A stretch of DNA of 10,524 bases, from positions 1-10,524 of the forward strand of contig JANBVJ010000010.1 of NCBI GenBank assembly GCA_024239055.1, given 5' to 3'. The notes below the pieces were generated by a model that did not search any database, was not told where the DNA came from, and saw only the letters and a program-made list of their open reading frames with translations. Within the stretch, counting starts at the first letter, position 1. Every line of letters starts with the position of its first letter. Source of the stretch: Patescibacteria group bacterium. Its GTDB lineage: Bacteria > Patescibacteria > Paceibacteria > Paceibacterales > UBA10102. The translations under genes and the position numbers were made by a program. Positions 1 to 7,259 of this stretch are shown piece by piece.

Positions 1-1
1 A

Positions 2-577
2 GCGAAAAGAATGGGAGCAGAAGTTATTTATGAAGATTTTAATACAGAGACAGAAGAAAGAGAATATATAAGAAAGCTTGCACACGTTGCAGGCTACAAA
101 TATATTTTTATAGTCGATGCTGATGAATATTATACTAAGAAAGACATCGAAACAGCTAAGAAGTTTATAGAAGAAAACCCAGCTAAAAGATACAATGTAC
201 ATTCGTGTGTTACTTTTTGGAAAGACGAGAACTGGGAAATTATACCAAAATACGAAAGAATAATACCAATGTGTTATTCTACTGATTTAAAATTCAAGTA
301 CAATAGAAATATAAGTACTCTACAGACTAAGATAATGCCCAAAGAAATTACTTTATTTCATTTCACTTTTGCTGGCTCAGACGAAAGAATACTTAACAAA
401 TTAGAACACTTCAGTCACGCAAACGAAATGTATGACAGTTGGTTTGATGAAGTATGGAAGAAATGGACACCAGAAATGGAAGACATACATCCCGGTTATA
501 ACAGACACGCATTCAAGAGAGCAATACCATACAAGTGTCCTGATGATATAAAGTTGAGGTATTATGATAAAATATAA
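2..577 (+). CDS. Glycosyltransferase family 2-like protein, 5' partial
   Basis: The reading frame is open to the left edge, and the residues before the first Met (A-K-R, then MGAEVI) match the stretch that follows the nucleotide-binding 'DGSTD' motif of GT2 enzymes (typically '..EIAKRLGARVI'). I therefore read it as a truncated gene rather than one starting at the ATG at 11. A DxD-type metal/nucleotide-sugar motif is visible as VDADEYY. The C-terminal half is rich in aromatic and charged residues and has 'FHFTFAGSDER', a pattern I associate with small GT2-like proteins. It would transfer a sugar from a nucleotide donor in the cytoplasm; donor and acceptor cannot be read. It ends in tandem stops (TAA then TAG), and the methyltransferase gene begins 9 bases after the first. 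The family is fairly certain, the specificity unknown. Confidence 0.75.
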   Translation, partial: AKRMGAEVIYEDFNTETEEREYIRKLAHVAGYKYIFIVDADEYYTKKDIETAKKFIEENPAKRYNVHSCVTFWKDENWEIIPKYERIIPMCYSTDLKFKYNRNISTLQTKIMPKEITLFHFTFAGSDERILNKLEHFSHANEMYDSWFDEVWKKWTPEMEDIHPGYNRHAFKRAIPYKCPDDIKLRYYDKI

Positions 578-586
578 TAGAACAAT

Positions 587-1102
587 ATGGAGAACATAAA
601 ATTAAACTTAGGTAGTGGAAACTCTAAAAACATGCAGGATGCAGGTTATATTAATATTGATCTACACAAGTGGGATTATGTAGACGTTGTGCACGATATC
701 GAAACAACCCTGCCCTACGAAGACAACACCGTAGATAAAATTTACTGTTCACACGCTCTAGAACATTGTGCAATGGTGGCTGTACCAAAAATGTTAAAAG
801 ATTGGGAAAGAGTGTTAACAAAAGGTGGAGGTATAGAAATCATTGTACCAGAAATAGAAGCATGTATGAGAACGTTTCTAGAAGCAGAAGAGACAGATCC
901 TGCAAAATGGTCTTGGAAAATAGAATATATACTTGGCGGACAACATCATCAGTCTGGACAACAGTTGCATAAGTCAGCATTTACACCAACTTGGTTAAAA
1001 GCATTATTAGAAAGAGCTGATTTAGTCGTCGACAAAATCAACATTATTCACAATGGACGCAATGATTGCATCCATTTAAACGCACATAAAAAAAATGAGT
1101 AA
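587..1102 (+). CDS. Class I SAM-dependent methyltransferase (glycan-cluster type)
   Basis: This 171-residue protein has a Rossmann methyltransferase core. Motif I is NLGSGNS (residues 7-13), an acidic residue closes strand 2 (D25 in YINIDL), and VDKIYCSHALEH (49-60) is the strand-4 region. A 'RVLTKGGGIEIIVPE' segment follows, the usual post-core strand and turn. The order and spacing match the small methyltransferases found beside glycosyltransferases in polysaccharide loci. By context it would O- or N-methylate a sugar, but the acceptor is not visible. It lacks a membrane segment and is probably cytosolic. The last 8 bases overlap the next gene, so coupled translation is likely. No Shine-Dalgarno sequence precedes the ATG; the upstream bases are A/T-rich. 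Confidence 0.8.
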   Translation: MENIKLNLGSGNSKNMQDAGYINIDLHKWDYVDVVHDIETTLPYEDNTVDKIYCSHALEHCAMVAVPKMLKDWERVLTKGGGIEIIVPEIEACMRTFLEAEETDPAKWSWKIEYILGGQHHQSGQQLHKSAFTPTWLKALLERADLVVDKINIIHNGRNDCIHLNAHKKNE

Positions 1103-2009
1103 AGCATTAGTGACGGGTGGAGCTGGTTTTATTGGCTCGCATCTGTCAGACAAATTAATAAATCTTGGTTTTGAAGTAACGATAGTAGACGACTTGAGTA
1201 CTGGTAGTTTAGAAAACATACCAAGTGTAGCAAGATTTGAAGACTTAGACGTAAACGGTGAGGGTGCTAAAGAGAAATTGATAGAATTAGCAAAAGACAC
1301 AGATTACATTTTTCATTTAGCAGCAATACCAAGAACACAATATTGTGTTGAAAACCCCATTGAGTGTCATCACGCAAATGTCACTGGCACTCTTAACGTT
1401 TTAGAAGCAGCAGTTAAAAATAAAGTAAAGAAATTTATACTTTCTTCATCGTGTGGTATTTACGGACCACAAGAAAAACTTCCCATTGACGAAAACGCGC
1501 CAATCAATATGGGAACACCATATTCTGTACAGAAATATATGCAGGAACTCTACGTAGGTTTGTACAATGAATTATACAATGTACCAGCAGTAATGCTTAG
1601 ATATTTCAATGTATACGGCACGAAAAGACAGACTGAAAAAGGTTCATACCCTAACGTATTAGCTGCATTCTCTAAACAGAAAAAAGAGCATGGTAAAATA
1701 TACGTGACAGGCGATGGTGAACAAAGCAGAGACATGATTCATGTATTTGATGTTGTCGACGCAAACATAACAGCTATGTATTCAGACTTGAAAGACTGCG
1801 AGGCATTTAATATAGGCACTGGTAAAGCAGCATCTATTAACGAAATGGCTAAATATTTCGAATGCCCAATAGAATATATAGAACCAAGACCAGGTGAAGC
1901 GAAGCATCTTTATTCTGATACTTCTAAGGCCGAAAAATTATTAGATTGGAAAGCCAAAATCTCTTTTGAAGAGGGGATGCGCGGCTATATAAACGATACA
2001 ACAAAATGA
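1095..2009 (+). CDS. NAD-dependent sugar-nucleotide epimerase/dehydratase (extended SDR)
   Basis: A full-length extended short-chain dehydrogenase/reductase (304 residues; family usually about 300-340). The N-terminal Rossmann fold has GGAGFIG (8-14), and D32-D33 at the end of strand 2 favours NAD over NADP. The active site has the Ser cluster SSSCGIYG (117-124) and the Y143-x3-K147 pair (PYSVQKYMQE). Further family motifs are 'LRYFNVYG' and 'GDGEQSRDMIHVFDV' in the substrate-binding half. This fits UDP-hexose 4-epimerases and related enzymes acting on UDP- or dTDP-sugars; the exact substrate cannot be assigned. It overlaps the preceding methyltransferase by 8 bases and the next epimerase by 4 (ATGA), pointing to one transcript. 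Its role is probably to supply an activated sugar to the transferases in this cluster. Confidence 0.88.
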   Translation: MSKALVTGGAGFIGSHLSDKLINLGFEVTIVDDLSTGSLENIPSVARFEDLDVNGEGAKEKLIELAKDTDYIFHLAAIPRTQYCVENPIECHHANVTGTLNVLEAAVKNKVKKFILSSSCGIYGPQEKLPIDENAPINMGTPYSVQKYMQELYVGLYNELYNVPAVMLRYFNVYGTKRQTEKGSYPNVLAAFSKQKKEHGKIYVTGDGEQSRDMIHVFDVVDANITAMYSDLKDCEAFNIGTGKAASINEMAKYFECPIEYIEPRPGEAKHLYSDTSKAEKLLDWKAKISFEEGMRGYINDTTK

Positions 2010-2935
2010 AAACATTAGTATTTGGTGGGCAAGGTTTCATTGGCAGTCATGTCATTGATAATTTGCTCGAAAAAGGACATAGCGTTACAATTTTCGATAG
2101 ACGAACAGATAAGTGGATGTGGGACGAATGCGGTTGGAACGATAAAGACGTTACATTTCGATTAGGAGACATTAAAGATAGAGATGCAGTAATTGATGCA
2201 GTTGCACACTGTGATAATGTCATTAATCTCGCAGGTCTTCTTGGAACACAGGAAATGATAGAAAATCCAATACCTACAGTTGAAGTAAATATTCTTGGTG
2301 CATTAAATGTATTTGATGCAATTAGAATGCATAAGAAGAGAGGATTTCAGATTGCAGTAGGTAATTACTGGATGAATAATCCGTACTCTCTTACAAAAAA
2401 CACGACAGAAAGATTTGCTCTTATGTATAATAAAGAGCATGGTACGGACATTCGTATTCTTCGTGGTATGAATGTTTACGGTGAAAGACAGAAACATAGA
2501 CCAATTAGAAAAATCTTTCCAAATCTTGTTATTCCAGCATTGCTTGGAAAAGACATTACTATTTACGGAACTGGAGAACAAGTCATGGATTTGATTTATG
2601 CTCCAGATATCTCTGAAATGATCGTGCGAGTCGCAACAAATGATAACATACCGAATGATATAATATTTGAAGGCGGGGTTGGTGGTGCGATGACTATTAA
2701 CATGGCAGTCGATGCAGTACTCAAAGCAACAAATTCAACGTCAACTGTAAATCGTGTACCAATGAGACCAGGAGAAGACAAAACGTCTGTTGTTGAAATA
2801 TCAGAACAGGGATGGAAAGACTTAGAAACACACATTGGTTATTCGAAAGAAGATTTAACACCAATAGACGAAGCAATTGCAAAATCTGTCGAATGGTATA
2901 AAGAACATTTAGACGACTTCCCCTGGGACGAATAA
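2006..2935 (+). CDS. NAD-dependent epimerase/dehydratase with shortened active-site segment
   Basis: A second extended SDR (309 residues) directly after the first, overlapping it by 4 bases. The glycine-rich loop is GGQGFIGSH (7-15), with D31 ending strand 2. 'NLAGLLGT' (74-81) and 'YGTGEQVMDLIYAPD' match the family. The catalytic pair is Y127-x3-K131 (NPYSLTK). The usual Ser/Thr cluster and following 'YG' loop are missing: the strand leads through 'AVGNYWMNNPY' (117-127) almost directly to the Tyr. This may be a real subfamily with altered chemistry, since the rest of the protein is intact and has no frameshift. The reaction is a nucleotide-sugar epimerization, dehydration or reduction, not resolvable further. 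The low identity to its neighbour over the visible motifs argues against a recent tandem duplication. Confidence 0.85.
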   Translation: MKTLVFGGQGFIGSHVIDNLLEKGHSVTIFDRRTDKWMWDECGWNDKDVTFRLGDIKDRDAVIDAVAHCDNVINLAGLLGTQEMIENPIPTVEVNILGALNVFDAIRMHKKRGFQIAVGNYWMNNPYSLTKNTTERFALMYNKEHGTDIRILRGMNVYGERQKHRPIRKIFPNLVIPALLGKDITIYGTGEQVMDLIYAPDISEMIVRVATNDNIPNDIIFEGGVGGAMTINMAVDAVLKATNSTSTVNRVPMRPGEDKTSVVEISEQGWKDLETHIGYSKEDLTPIDEAIAKSVEWYKEHLDDFPWDE

Positions 2936-2942
2936 AAACAAT

Positions 2943-3668
2943 ATGAAAATATCTCTTATTTCACCTATCATGTCGCTTAGTGAAGAGCTAGCGAACATGA
3001 CAAAACAAATGATACACGACGTTCGTGAGGGTATGATCGATGAATGTGAGCTTATCATTATTGACAATGCGTCCACGCATGGTTCAGAATACATGAAAGA
3101 GGGAGCAGATATATATGTGAGGTTAGAAGAAAATAGAGGTTGGGGTGGTGGTATAAACGTCGGCATGAAACTTGCAACTGGAGAATATTTCGTGTTTGTT
3201 AATAATGATATAACTATAAATCAGACGGGTTGGGCTGAAAAATTGATTGGACGCTTCGAATCTAAACCAAAGATAGGCACTATATCTATGAACGGAAGCG
3301 GTGGATTCAGTGGTGCTTTTTTCGCAATCAGAAGAGAGATTTACGACAAAATCGGTGGATTCGACGAAGAGAATTTTCCATTAGGGCACGCCCAAGACTG
3401 TGACTATCTCTATCGTTTAATGTATGAAGGCTGGGATGACAACGTTCTTCTGATCGATGGTTATAGACACTATGGTCGAAAAACTTACAACCAACATCAG
3501 TTCAAAGACAAATATCTACACCACGATAATTTTGCTAAAAGCGACTTCAAGAAGAAATGGGGTTTCACTGAAAGAGAATGGGAAGCAAGAGGTCATCTAG
3601 ATTGGCGAAGAAGAATAGAATTAGACCCCAGCTTGGATAGATATAACGAGTTACCTGCACCCATCTAA
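2943..3668 (+). CDS. Family 2 glycosyltransferase
   Basis: A complete 241-residue GT-A fold transferase. It starts with the strand MKISLISPI, followed by 'IIIDNAS' (38-44), the nucleotide-binding acidic motif. 'NRGWGGGINVGMKLATGEY' (64-82) is the conserved helix region, and VNNDI supplies the metal-binding DxD equivalent (N87-N88-D89). 'GGFDEENF' (138-145) and D152-x-D154-YLYR are the acceptor loop and catalytic base region of rhamnosyltransferase-like GT2 enzymes. No transmembrane segment is seen, so it is probably cytoplasmic or peripheral. It begins 7 bases after the second epimerase stop and ends 1 base before the deacetylase-like gene. Donor and acceptor cannot be read; the arrangement suggests it uses a sugar made by the epimerases upstream. 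Confidence 0.88.
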   Translation: MKISLISPIMSLSEELANMTKQMIHDVREGMIDECELIIIDNASTHGSEYMKEGADIYVRLEENRGWGGGINVGMKLATGEYFVFVNNDITINQTGWAEKLIGRFESKPKIGTISMNGSGGFSGAFFAIRREIYDKIGGFDEENFPLGHAQDCDYLYRLMYEGWDDNVLLIDGYRHYGRKTYNQHQFKDKYLHHDNFAKSDFKKKWGFTEREWEARGHLDWRRRIELDPSLDRYNELPAPI

Positions 3669-3669
3669 T

Positions 3670-4224
3670 ATGAAAAATAAACTTATCATTTCGTATGACG
3701 ATCTCTGGGAAGGAAACGACCATTGGGAAGAGTTCGAAAAATTTGCACAAGAATTTCCGGATTTAAAAATAACATTCTTTGTTATAACTGGTAATTGTTC
3801 TGAAGAATTTCTGAAGAAAATAAAAAGACCTTGGTCTCAACTTGTATTTCACAGTTGGGAACATTCTGGTGCTTGGCAGCATTGGACAGTAGAAGAAACT
3901 AAAGAGTGGTTGTTGAAATTCCAAGAATATGGTTTTGAAAAAGGATTTAAAGCACCAGCTTACAAATGGTCAGATAATCATTTTAAAGCGTGCGACGAAT
4001 TAGATTTTTGGACTTGCTCATCACCAACAGTGCCAGTCAGAAATAAAAAATATTGGTACACATATCCTAAAGATGGAGAAGTAATGACATATGACGATTA
4101 TTATGAGTACTATGACCATCTGCAGAATAAGAATTTTTCAGAATGTTTAGATAAATTAAAAAAATTCTGTACAGAAATCAAGCCAGAGTTTAAGTTTATT
4201 TCTGAAGTCGTAAAGACACAATGA
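3670..4224 (+). CDS. Polysaccharide deacetylase-like protein (CE4/NodB fold, divergent)
   Basis: I read this 184-residue protein as a short NodB-type deacetylase. The first motif is 'ISYDDLW' with D10-D11, where CE4 enzymes have their catalytic base and metal-binding Asp. 'ITFFVITGN' (34-42) is the classic strand after it. H61-S-W-E-H65 matches the metal-binding H(S/T)xxH motif, and 'FKAPAYKWSD' resembles the R-x-P-(Y/F) motif with Lys replacing Arg. The metal triad therefore looks intact. Known CE4 enzymes remove N- or O-acetyl groups from sugars; here a GlcNAc/ManNAc-derived residue is a reasonable target because a UDP-GlcNAc 2-epimerase lies in the same cluster. No signal peptide is seen, which is unusual for CE4 enzymes acting on cell walls and suggests an intracellular precursor. 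The final bases overlap the next gene by ATGA. Confidence 0.65.
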   Translation: MKNKLIISYDDLWEGNDHWEEFEKFAQEFPDLKITFFVITGNCSEEFLKKIKRPWSQLVFHSWEHSGAWQHWTVEETKEWLLKFQEYGFEKGFKAPAYKWSDNHFKACDELDFWTCSSPTVPVRNKKYWYTYPKDGEVMTYDDYYEYYDHLQNKNFSECLDKLKKFCTEIKPEFKFISEVVKTQ

Positions 4225-4964
4225 AAAACGACACAATACATATAATAGGAAACGAATTTTCAAGAGGTATAGGTCAGAGTTTAGAATGGTGGAAATATAG
4301 ACTATCTCTTTACGAGCACTACACATTAAATAGTATAGTCAATCAAACTAATCAGAATTTCTATTTAATGATGTTAGTTGACTACAGATTCCCACTGAAA
4401 GAAGAACTAGAAAAAATATTGAAATGTTCGGGTCTAAAATATCTCTTAATTGATAAATCTGTAGAAGGCGATTTTGAAGATAAGATGAATACTATGCCAG
4501 ATTTTAAGTACGTTTTTTCGACAAGAATTGATTCAGACGATCTATTTAGAAAAGACGCTGTTGAAGAAATTCAGTGCTTCGAATATAGTTGGAGACGAGC
4601 ATTAGTGTTTCAAAAGGGATATTGTTACGATTGTATAGACAATAGATTGCAACACTACAAAGTACAATCTCCTCCCAACACGACAATAATGTATCCCAAA
4701 GATGTTTTCTTAGATGAAACTAAAAGAAGAGAATATTTAGATATACATGGACACGATCAAGTTTTTTCAGAATTAGATTCTATCGTTCTTTCAGAAAACA
4801 AGTACATGATATTGGTGCACAAACACAATAGAAGATCTGTATATGTTGTCGGAGAACAAGCGACTGAATTGGGAAGACTCACAATACCAGAAAATGAGCA
4901 TGAGGACATTCTGAAAGATTTTAACATTAATAATAAAACACACAAAAAAGTATGGAAAGAGTAA
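4221..4964 (+). CDS. Putative rhamnosyltransferase-like glycosyltransferase
   Basis: This 247-residue protein resembles the family called putative rhamnosyl transferases. An N-terminal W/R-rich segment (WWKYRLSLYEHYTLNSI, 23-39) leads to 'NQTNQNFYLMMLVD' (41-54). TRIDSDD (101-107) follows, where the family has its TRIDxDD nucleotide/metal-binding motif. The middle has 'GYCYD' and an 'SPPNTTIMYP' loop, followed by an 'HGHDQVF' motif near residue 177. These features are typical of the family, but 'rhamnosyl' is an annotation by homology and the donor is unproven. It overlaps the deacetylase-like gene by 4 bases and the next methyltransferase by 13, so the three are probably translated together. 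No membrane segment or signal peptide is visible. Confidence 0.7.
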   Translation: MKNDTIHIIGNEFSRGIGQSLEWWKYRLSLYEHYTLNSIVNQTNQNFYLMMLVDYRFPLKEELEKILKCSGLKYLLIDKSVEGDFEDKMNTMPDFKYVFSTRIDSDDLFRKDAVEEIQCFEYSWRRALVFQKGYCYDCIDNRLQHYKVQSPPNTTIMYPKDVFLDETKRREYLDIHGHDQVFSELDSIVLSENKYMILVHKHNRRSVYVVGEQATELGRLTIPENEHEDILKDFNINNKTHKKVWKE

Positions 4965-5566
4965 CAGAAGAAAACATAAACACAAAAGAATATTGGGACG
5001 GTTTCGCAAATGACGCGTACACTGAAGCAGACAGAAACAGAGGTGGTAATATTTGTCGTTTTTCGAATATAGTTGAATTTATACCACCGAATGCAAAAGT
5101 ACTAGATGTGGGATGTCTGAATGGAAATCTTTATAATTTTATTCAAGAAAAACGCAGAAATATAAATTCATTCACGGGAATAGATTTATCAGAAAAGTTA
5201 ATAGAATTAGCAGCTACCAGATTTCCAGAGCAAGCCTGGAAAGTAGCAGACTGTCATTCTCTGCCATTCGAAGATAACTCTTTCGATGTTGTCACTGCAT
5301 TAGAAATAATAGAACATATTGAAGAGCCAGAAAAACTAATTCAAGAAATGATGAGAGTTACTCGCCCAAACGGTTCAGTTATTATAACAACGCCAAATAA
5401 CAACTTTGTAAAAGATGCAGCACACATATGGTCTTATTCTACAACAGATGTCTTTAATTTATTAAGTGAAATTAGCAAGAATATACAGATAATGAAAATA
5501 TGTTCGACGGATAGATATATATTGGCTAGAGCGATTATAGAATTTACTAATGATCTACCAACATAA
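4952..5566 (+). CDS. Class I SAM-dependent methyltransferase
   Basis: A 204-residue methyltransferase. An N-terminal helical cap with 'TKEYWDGFAND' (11-21) precedes motif I, VLDVGCLNG (50-58). The strand-2 acid D78 lies in FTGIDLS, followed by 'VADCHSLPFEDNSFDVV' (98-114) and EHIEEP (121-126), then 'RVTRPNGSVIITTPNN'. The string is characteristic of Methyltransf_11/25-type enzymes. It differs clearly from the methyltransferase at 587-1102 in length and sequence, so the cluster has two independent methylation steps. It starts inside the end of the rhamnosyltransferase-like gene and ends 3 bases before the epimerase gene. By my count ATA is the commonest Ile codon and AGA the commonest Arg codon here. 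Substrate unknown; a sugar or lipid-linked intermediate is inferred from the neighbours. Confidence 0.85.
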   Translation: MERVTEENINTKEYWDGFANDAYTEADRNRGGNICRFSNIVEFIPPNAKVLDVGCLNGNLYNFIQEKRRNINSFTGIDLSEKLIELAATRFPEQAWKVADCHSLPFEDNSFDVVTALEIIEHIEEPEKLIQEMMRVTRPNGSVIITTPNNNFVKDAAHIWSYSTTDVFNLLSEISKNIQIMKICSTDRYILARAIIEFTNDLPT

Positions 5567-5569
5567 AAC

Positions 5570-6610
5570 ATGACTACAAATAAAAAAGAATGCTTTGTCG
5601 TGGGTACGCGGCCAGACATAATAAAAATGGCACCTCTGATCAAAAAAATGAATCCGTATGTAATACATTCTGGACAACACAGAGAACTTGCAGACGAAGC
5701 ATTTAAGATATTTGACATAAAACCCGATACTGATTTAGACTTAATGGAAGCGAATCAGACAATTATTAGCTTTATGGTTAAGGGAGCTTCTGCTATTAGC
5801 AGAGTAGTCGAAGAAATAAAACCCAAAAGAATATGGGTGCTTGGTGATACTATGACAGCATTGATCACGTCTTGGGTTGCATTTGCTCTCGAAATACCAT
5901 TAGTACATGTCGAAGCAGGATTGCGGACACACGATAAAAGAAATCCATATCCAGAAGAAATATTTAGAGTAATGATAGACCAGATAGCTGATATAATGTT
6001 TACTCCAACAAAAACGAACACAAAGAACTTGAATAAGGAAAGAGTCACGGGAGATATTCATCAAGTAGGTAATCTTATAGTAGATGCTTTAGAAATGATA
6101 AAACCAACTCTATCAGAAAAAAGACCAATCGAAGAACCATACGTTCTAATGACAATGCATAGAAGAGAAAGCTTTCAGAAAGACATGGGTAACGTATTTG
6201 GTGCTGTCAAAGAACTTTCTAAAAAAATGAAAGTAATTTATCCGATTCACCCAAATCCAAACGTAAGAAAAGTAGCAAAGGAAATTGGTATTACTACAAT
6301 AGACCCGCTGAACTACACTGACTTTCTGTGGTATTTGAAACACTGTGAATTCGTTATGACTGACTCTGGTGGAATACAAGAAGAAGTGCCATCGTTTGAT
6401 AAACCGATTTTAATTTTAAGAAAAGTAACTGAGAGACAGGAAATATTAAAGAGCAAGCTGGCTTTTCTTTCTTCACTAGAAAGTAAAGATGTGTATGAAA
6501 AAGTTAGAATACTTTCTAAAATGAAAGATGTTAAGTATAATAGCAATCCGTTTGGTGATGGTAAGACAGCTGATAGAATTATAAAAATAATAGAAGAAAA
6601 ATATGAATAA
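5570..6610 (+). CDS. wecB: UDP-N-acetylglucosamine 2-epimerase (non-hydrolysing)
   Basis: The clearest functional assignment in the window: interconversion of UDP-GlcNAc and UDP-ManNAc. Motifs run in order: GTRPDIIKMAPL (12-23; R14 and K19 match R10 and K15 of E. coli WecB), VLGDT with D93, HVEAGLRT with E115, YPEEIFR with E129 and R133, TMHRRES with H197, TDSGGIQEE (264-272), RKVTERQE and NPFGDGKTADR. All the residues I know to be catalytic are kept. At 346 residues it is slightly shorter than the usual 365-380. Variants are GTRPE to GTRPD and the usual Asn in PEExNR replaced by Phe. No UDP-ManNAc dehydrogenase (WecC) gene lies nearby, so the product may be used directly. The stop overlaps the sulfotransferase start by 8 bases. 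Confidence 0.93.
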   Translation: MTTNKKECFVVGTRPDIIKMAPLIKKMNPYVIHSGQHRELADEAFKIFDIKPDTDLDLMEANQTIISFMVKGASAISRVVEEIKPKRIWVLGDTMTALITSWVAFALEIPLVHVEAGLRTHDKRNPYPEEIFRVMIDQIADIMFTPTKTNTKNLNKERVTGDIHQVGNLIVDALEMIKPTLSEKRPIEEPYVLMTMHRRESFQKDMGNVFGAVKELSKKMKVIYPIHPNPNVRKVAKEIGITTIDPLNYTDFLWYLKHCEFVMTDSGGIQEEVPSFDKPILILRKVTERQEILKSKLAFLSSLESKDVYEKVRILSKMKDVKYNSNPFGDGKTADRIIKIIEEKYE

Positions 6611-7259
6611 AACTATAGTAGTATTTGGACAGTCGAGAAGCGGTACTACTGTTCTGATGGAAATATTACATAATTTAGGTGTCAGTGTTGGTGAATTATT
6701 TATGAAAACCAAGATGAATAGAAATGGAAGTTACGAAGAGTTGGGTATAGGGAATTGTCTATGGAGACAAGAGAGGAGACTATTCCCTAGAAGTGGAGAA
6801 CAAATAGCAGCAACGCGAGACAAATATGTATACGAATTACAGAATAAAAATGACTATTCAGTATTAAGAGAAGAATTTCGTAAAAAGGTCGTTGTCAGAA
6901 ACAAAGTCTATGATGACTGGGCATTCAAAAATCCAGTTTTCATTCACCAGTGGAGAGTACTAACAGACTTGTTAGAGAATCCACACTTTATAATTGTAAA
7001 ACGTAATTTAGAATCAAACGCTAAGTCTTTTAGCAAATGGACGGATTATTCTATAGAAGAAAGTTTAGAAATAATTAATTTTAGAAACACATTGGTCGAT
7101 GCTTTCATCAAAGAAACAACATATCCAAAAATTATCGTTAACTACGAAGAATTAATAGAAAATGTTCATGAATCTATTCAAAAAATCGCAGACTTCGTCG
7201 GTAGAAAACCGACAGAAAAAGCAGAAGACTGCATCAAAAAAGAAGCGAAAAACTTCTAA
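6603..7259 (+). CDS. Sulfotransferase family protein (PAPS-dependent)
   Basis: This 218-residue protein has the two PAPS-binding signatures of the sulfotransferase superfamily. The 5'-phosphosulfate loop is VFGQSRSGTTVL (7-18). The 3'-phosphate region is 'IIVKRNLESNAKSFSKW' (130-146), with R134 and S142 at the expected places. 'WAFKNP' (106-111) corresponds to the W-x-x-K-x-P segment before it, and the C-terminus 'IVNYEELIENVHESIQKIADFVG' matches the usual ending. It would transfer sulfate from PAPS to a hydroxyl or amine, here most likely on a sugar, giving the glycan negative charge. No membrane segment is seen, unlike Golgi enzymes. It overlaps the epimerase gene by 8 bases. Its last 98 bases are also read in another frame as the start of the next protein. 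Confidence 0.82.
   Translation: MNKTIVVFGQSRSGTTVLMEILHNLGVSVGELFMKTKMNRNGSYEELGIGNCLWRQERRLFPRSGEQIAATRDKYVYELQNKNDYSVLREEFRKKVVVRNKVYDDWAFKNPVFIHQWRVLTDLLENPHFIIVKRNLESNAKSFSKWTDYSIEESLEIINFRNTLVDAFIKETTYPKIIVNYEELIENVHESIQKIADFVGRKPTEKAEDCIKKEAKNF

Noticed and set aside
2006..2935. Foreign codon usage in the second epimerase (more CTT and CGT)
   Set aside because: A hand count of Arg and Leu codons gave only a small difference from its neighbour, within what I would expect between genes.
7233..7259. Programmed frameshift joining sulfotransferase and glycosyltransferase (AAAAAAG run)
   Set aside because: The downstream frame is +1, and the A-run is phased ATC AAA AAA GAA, which does not form the -1 slippery heptamer in the zero frame. 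Both proteins look complete on their own.
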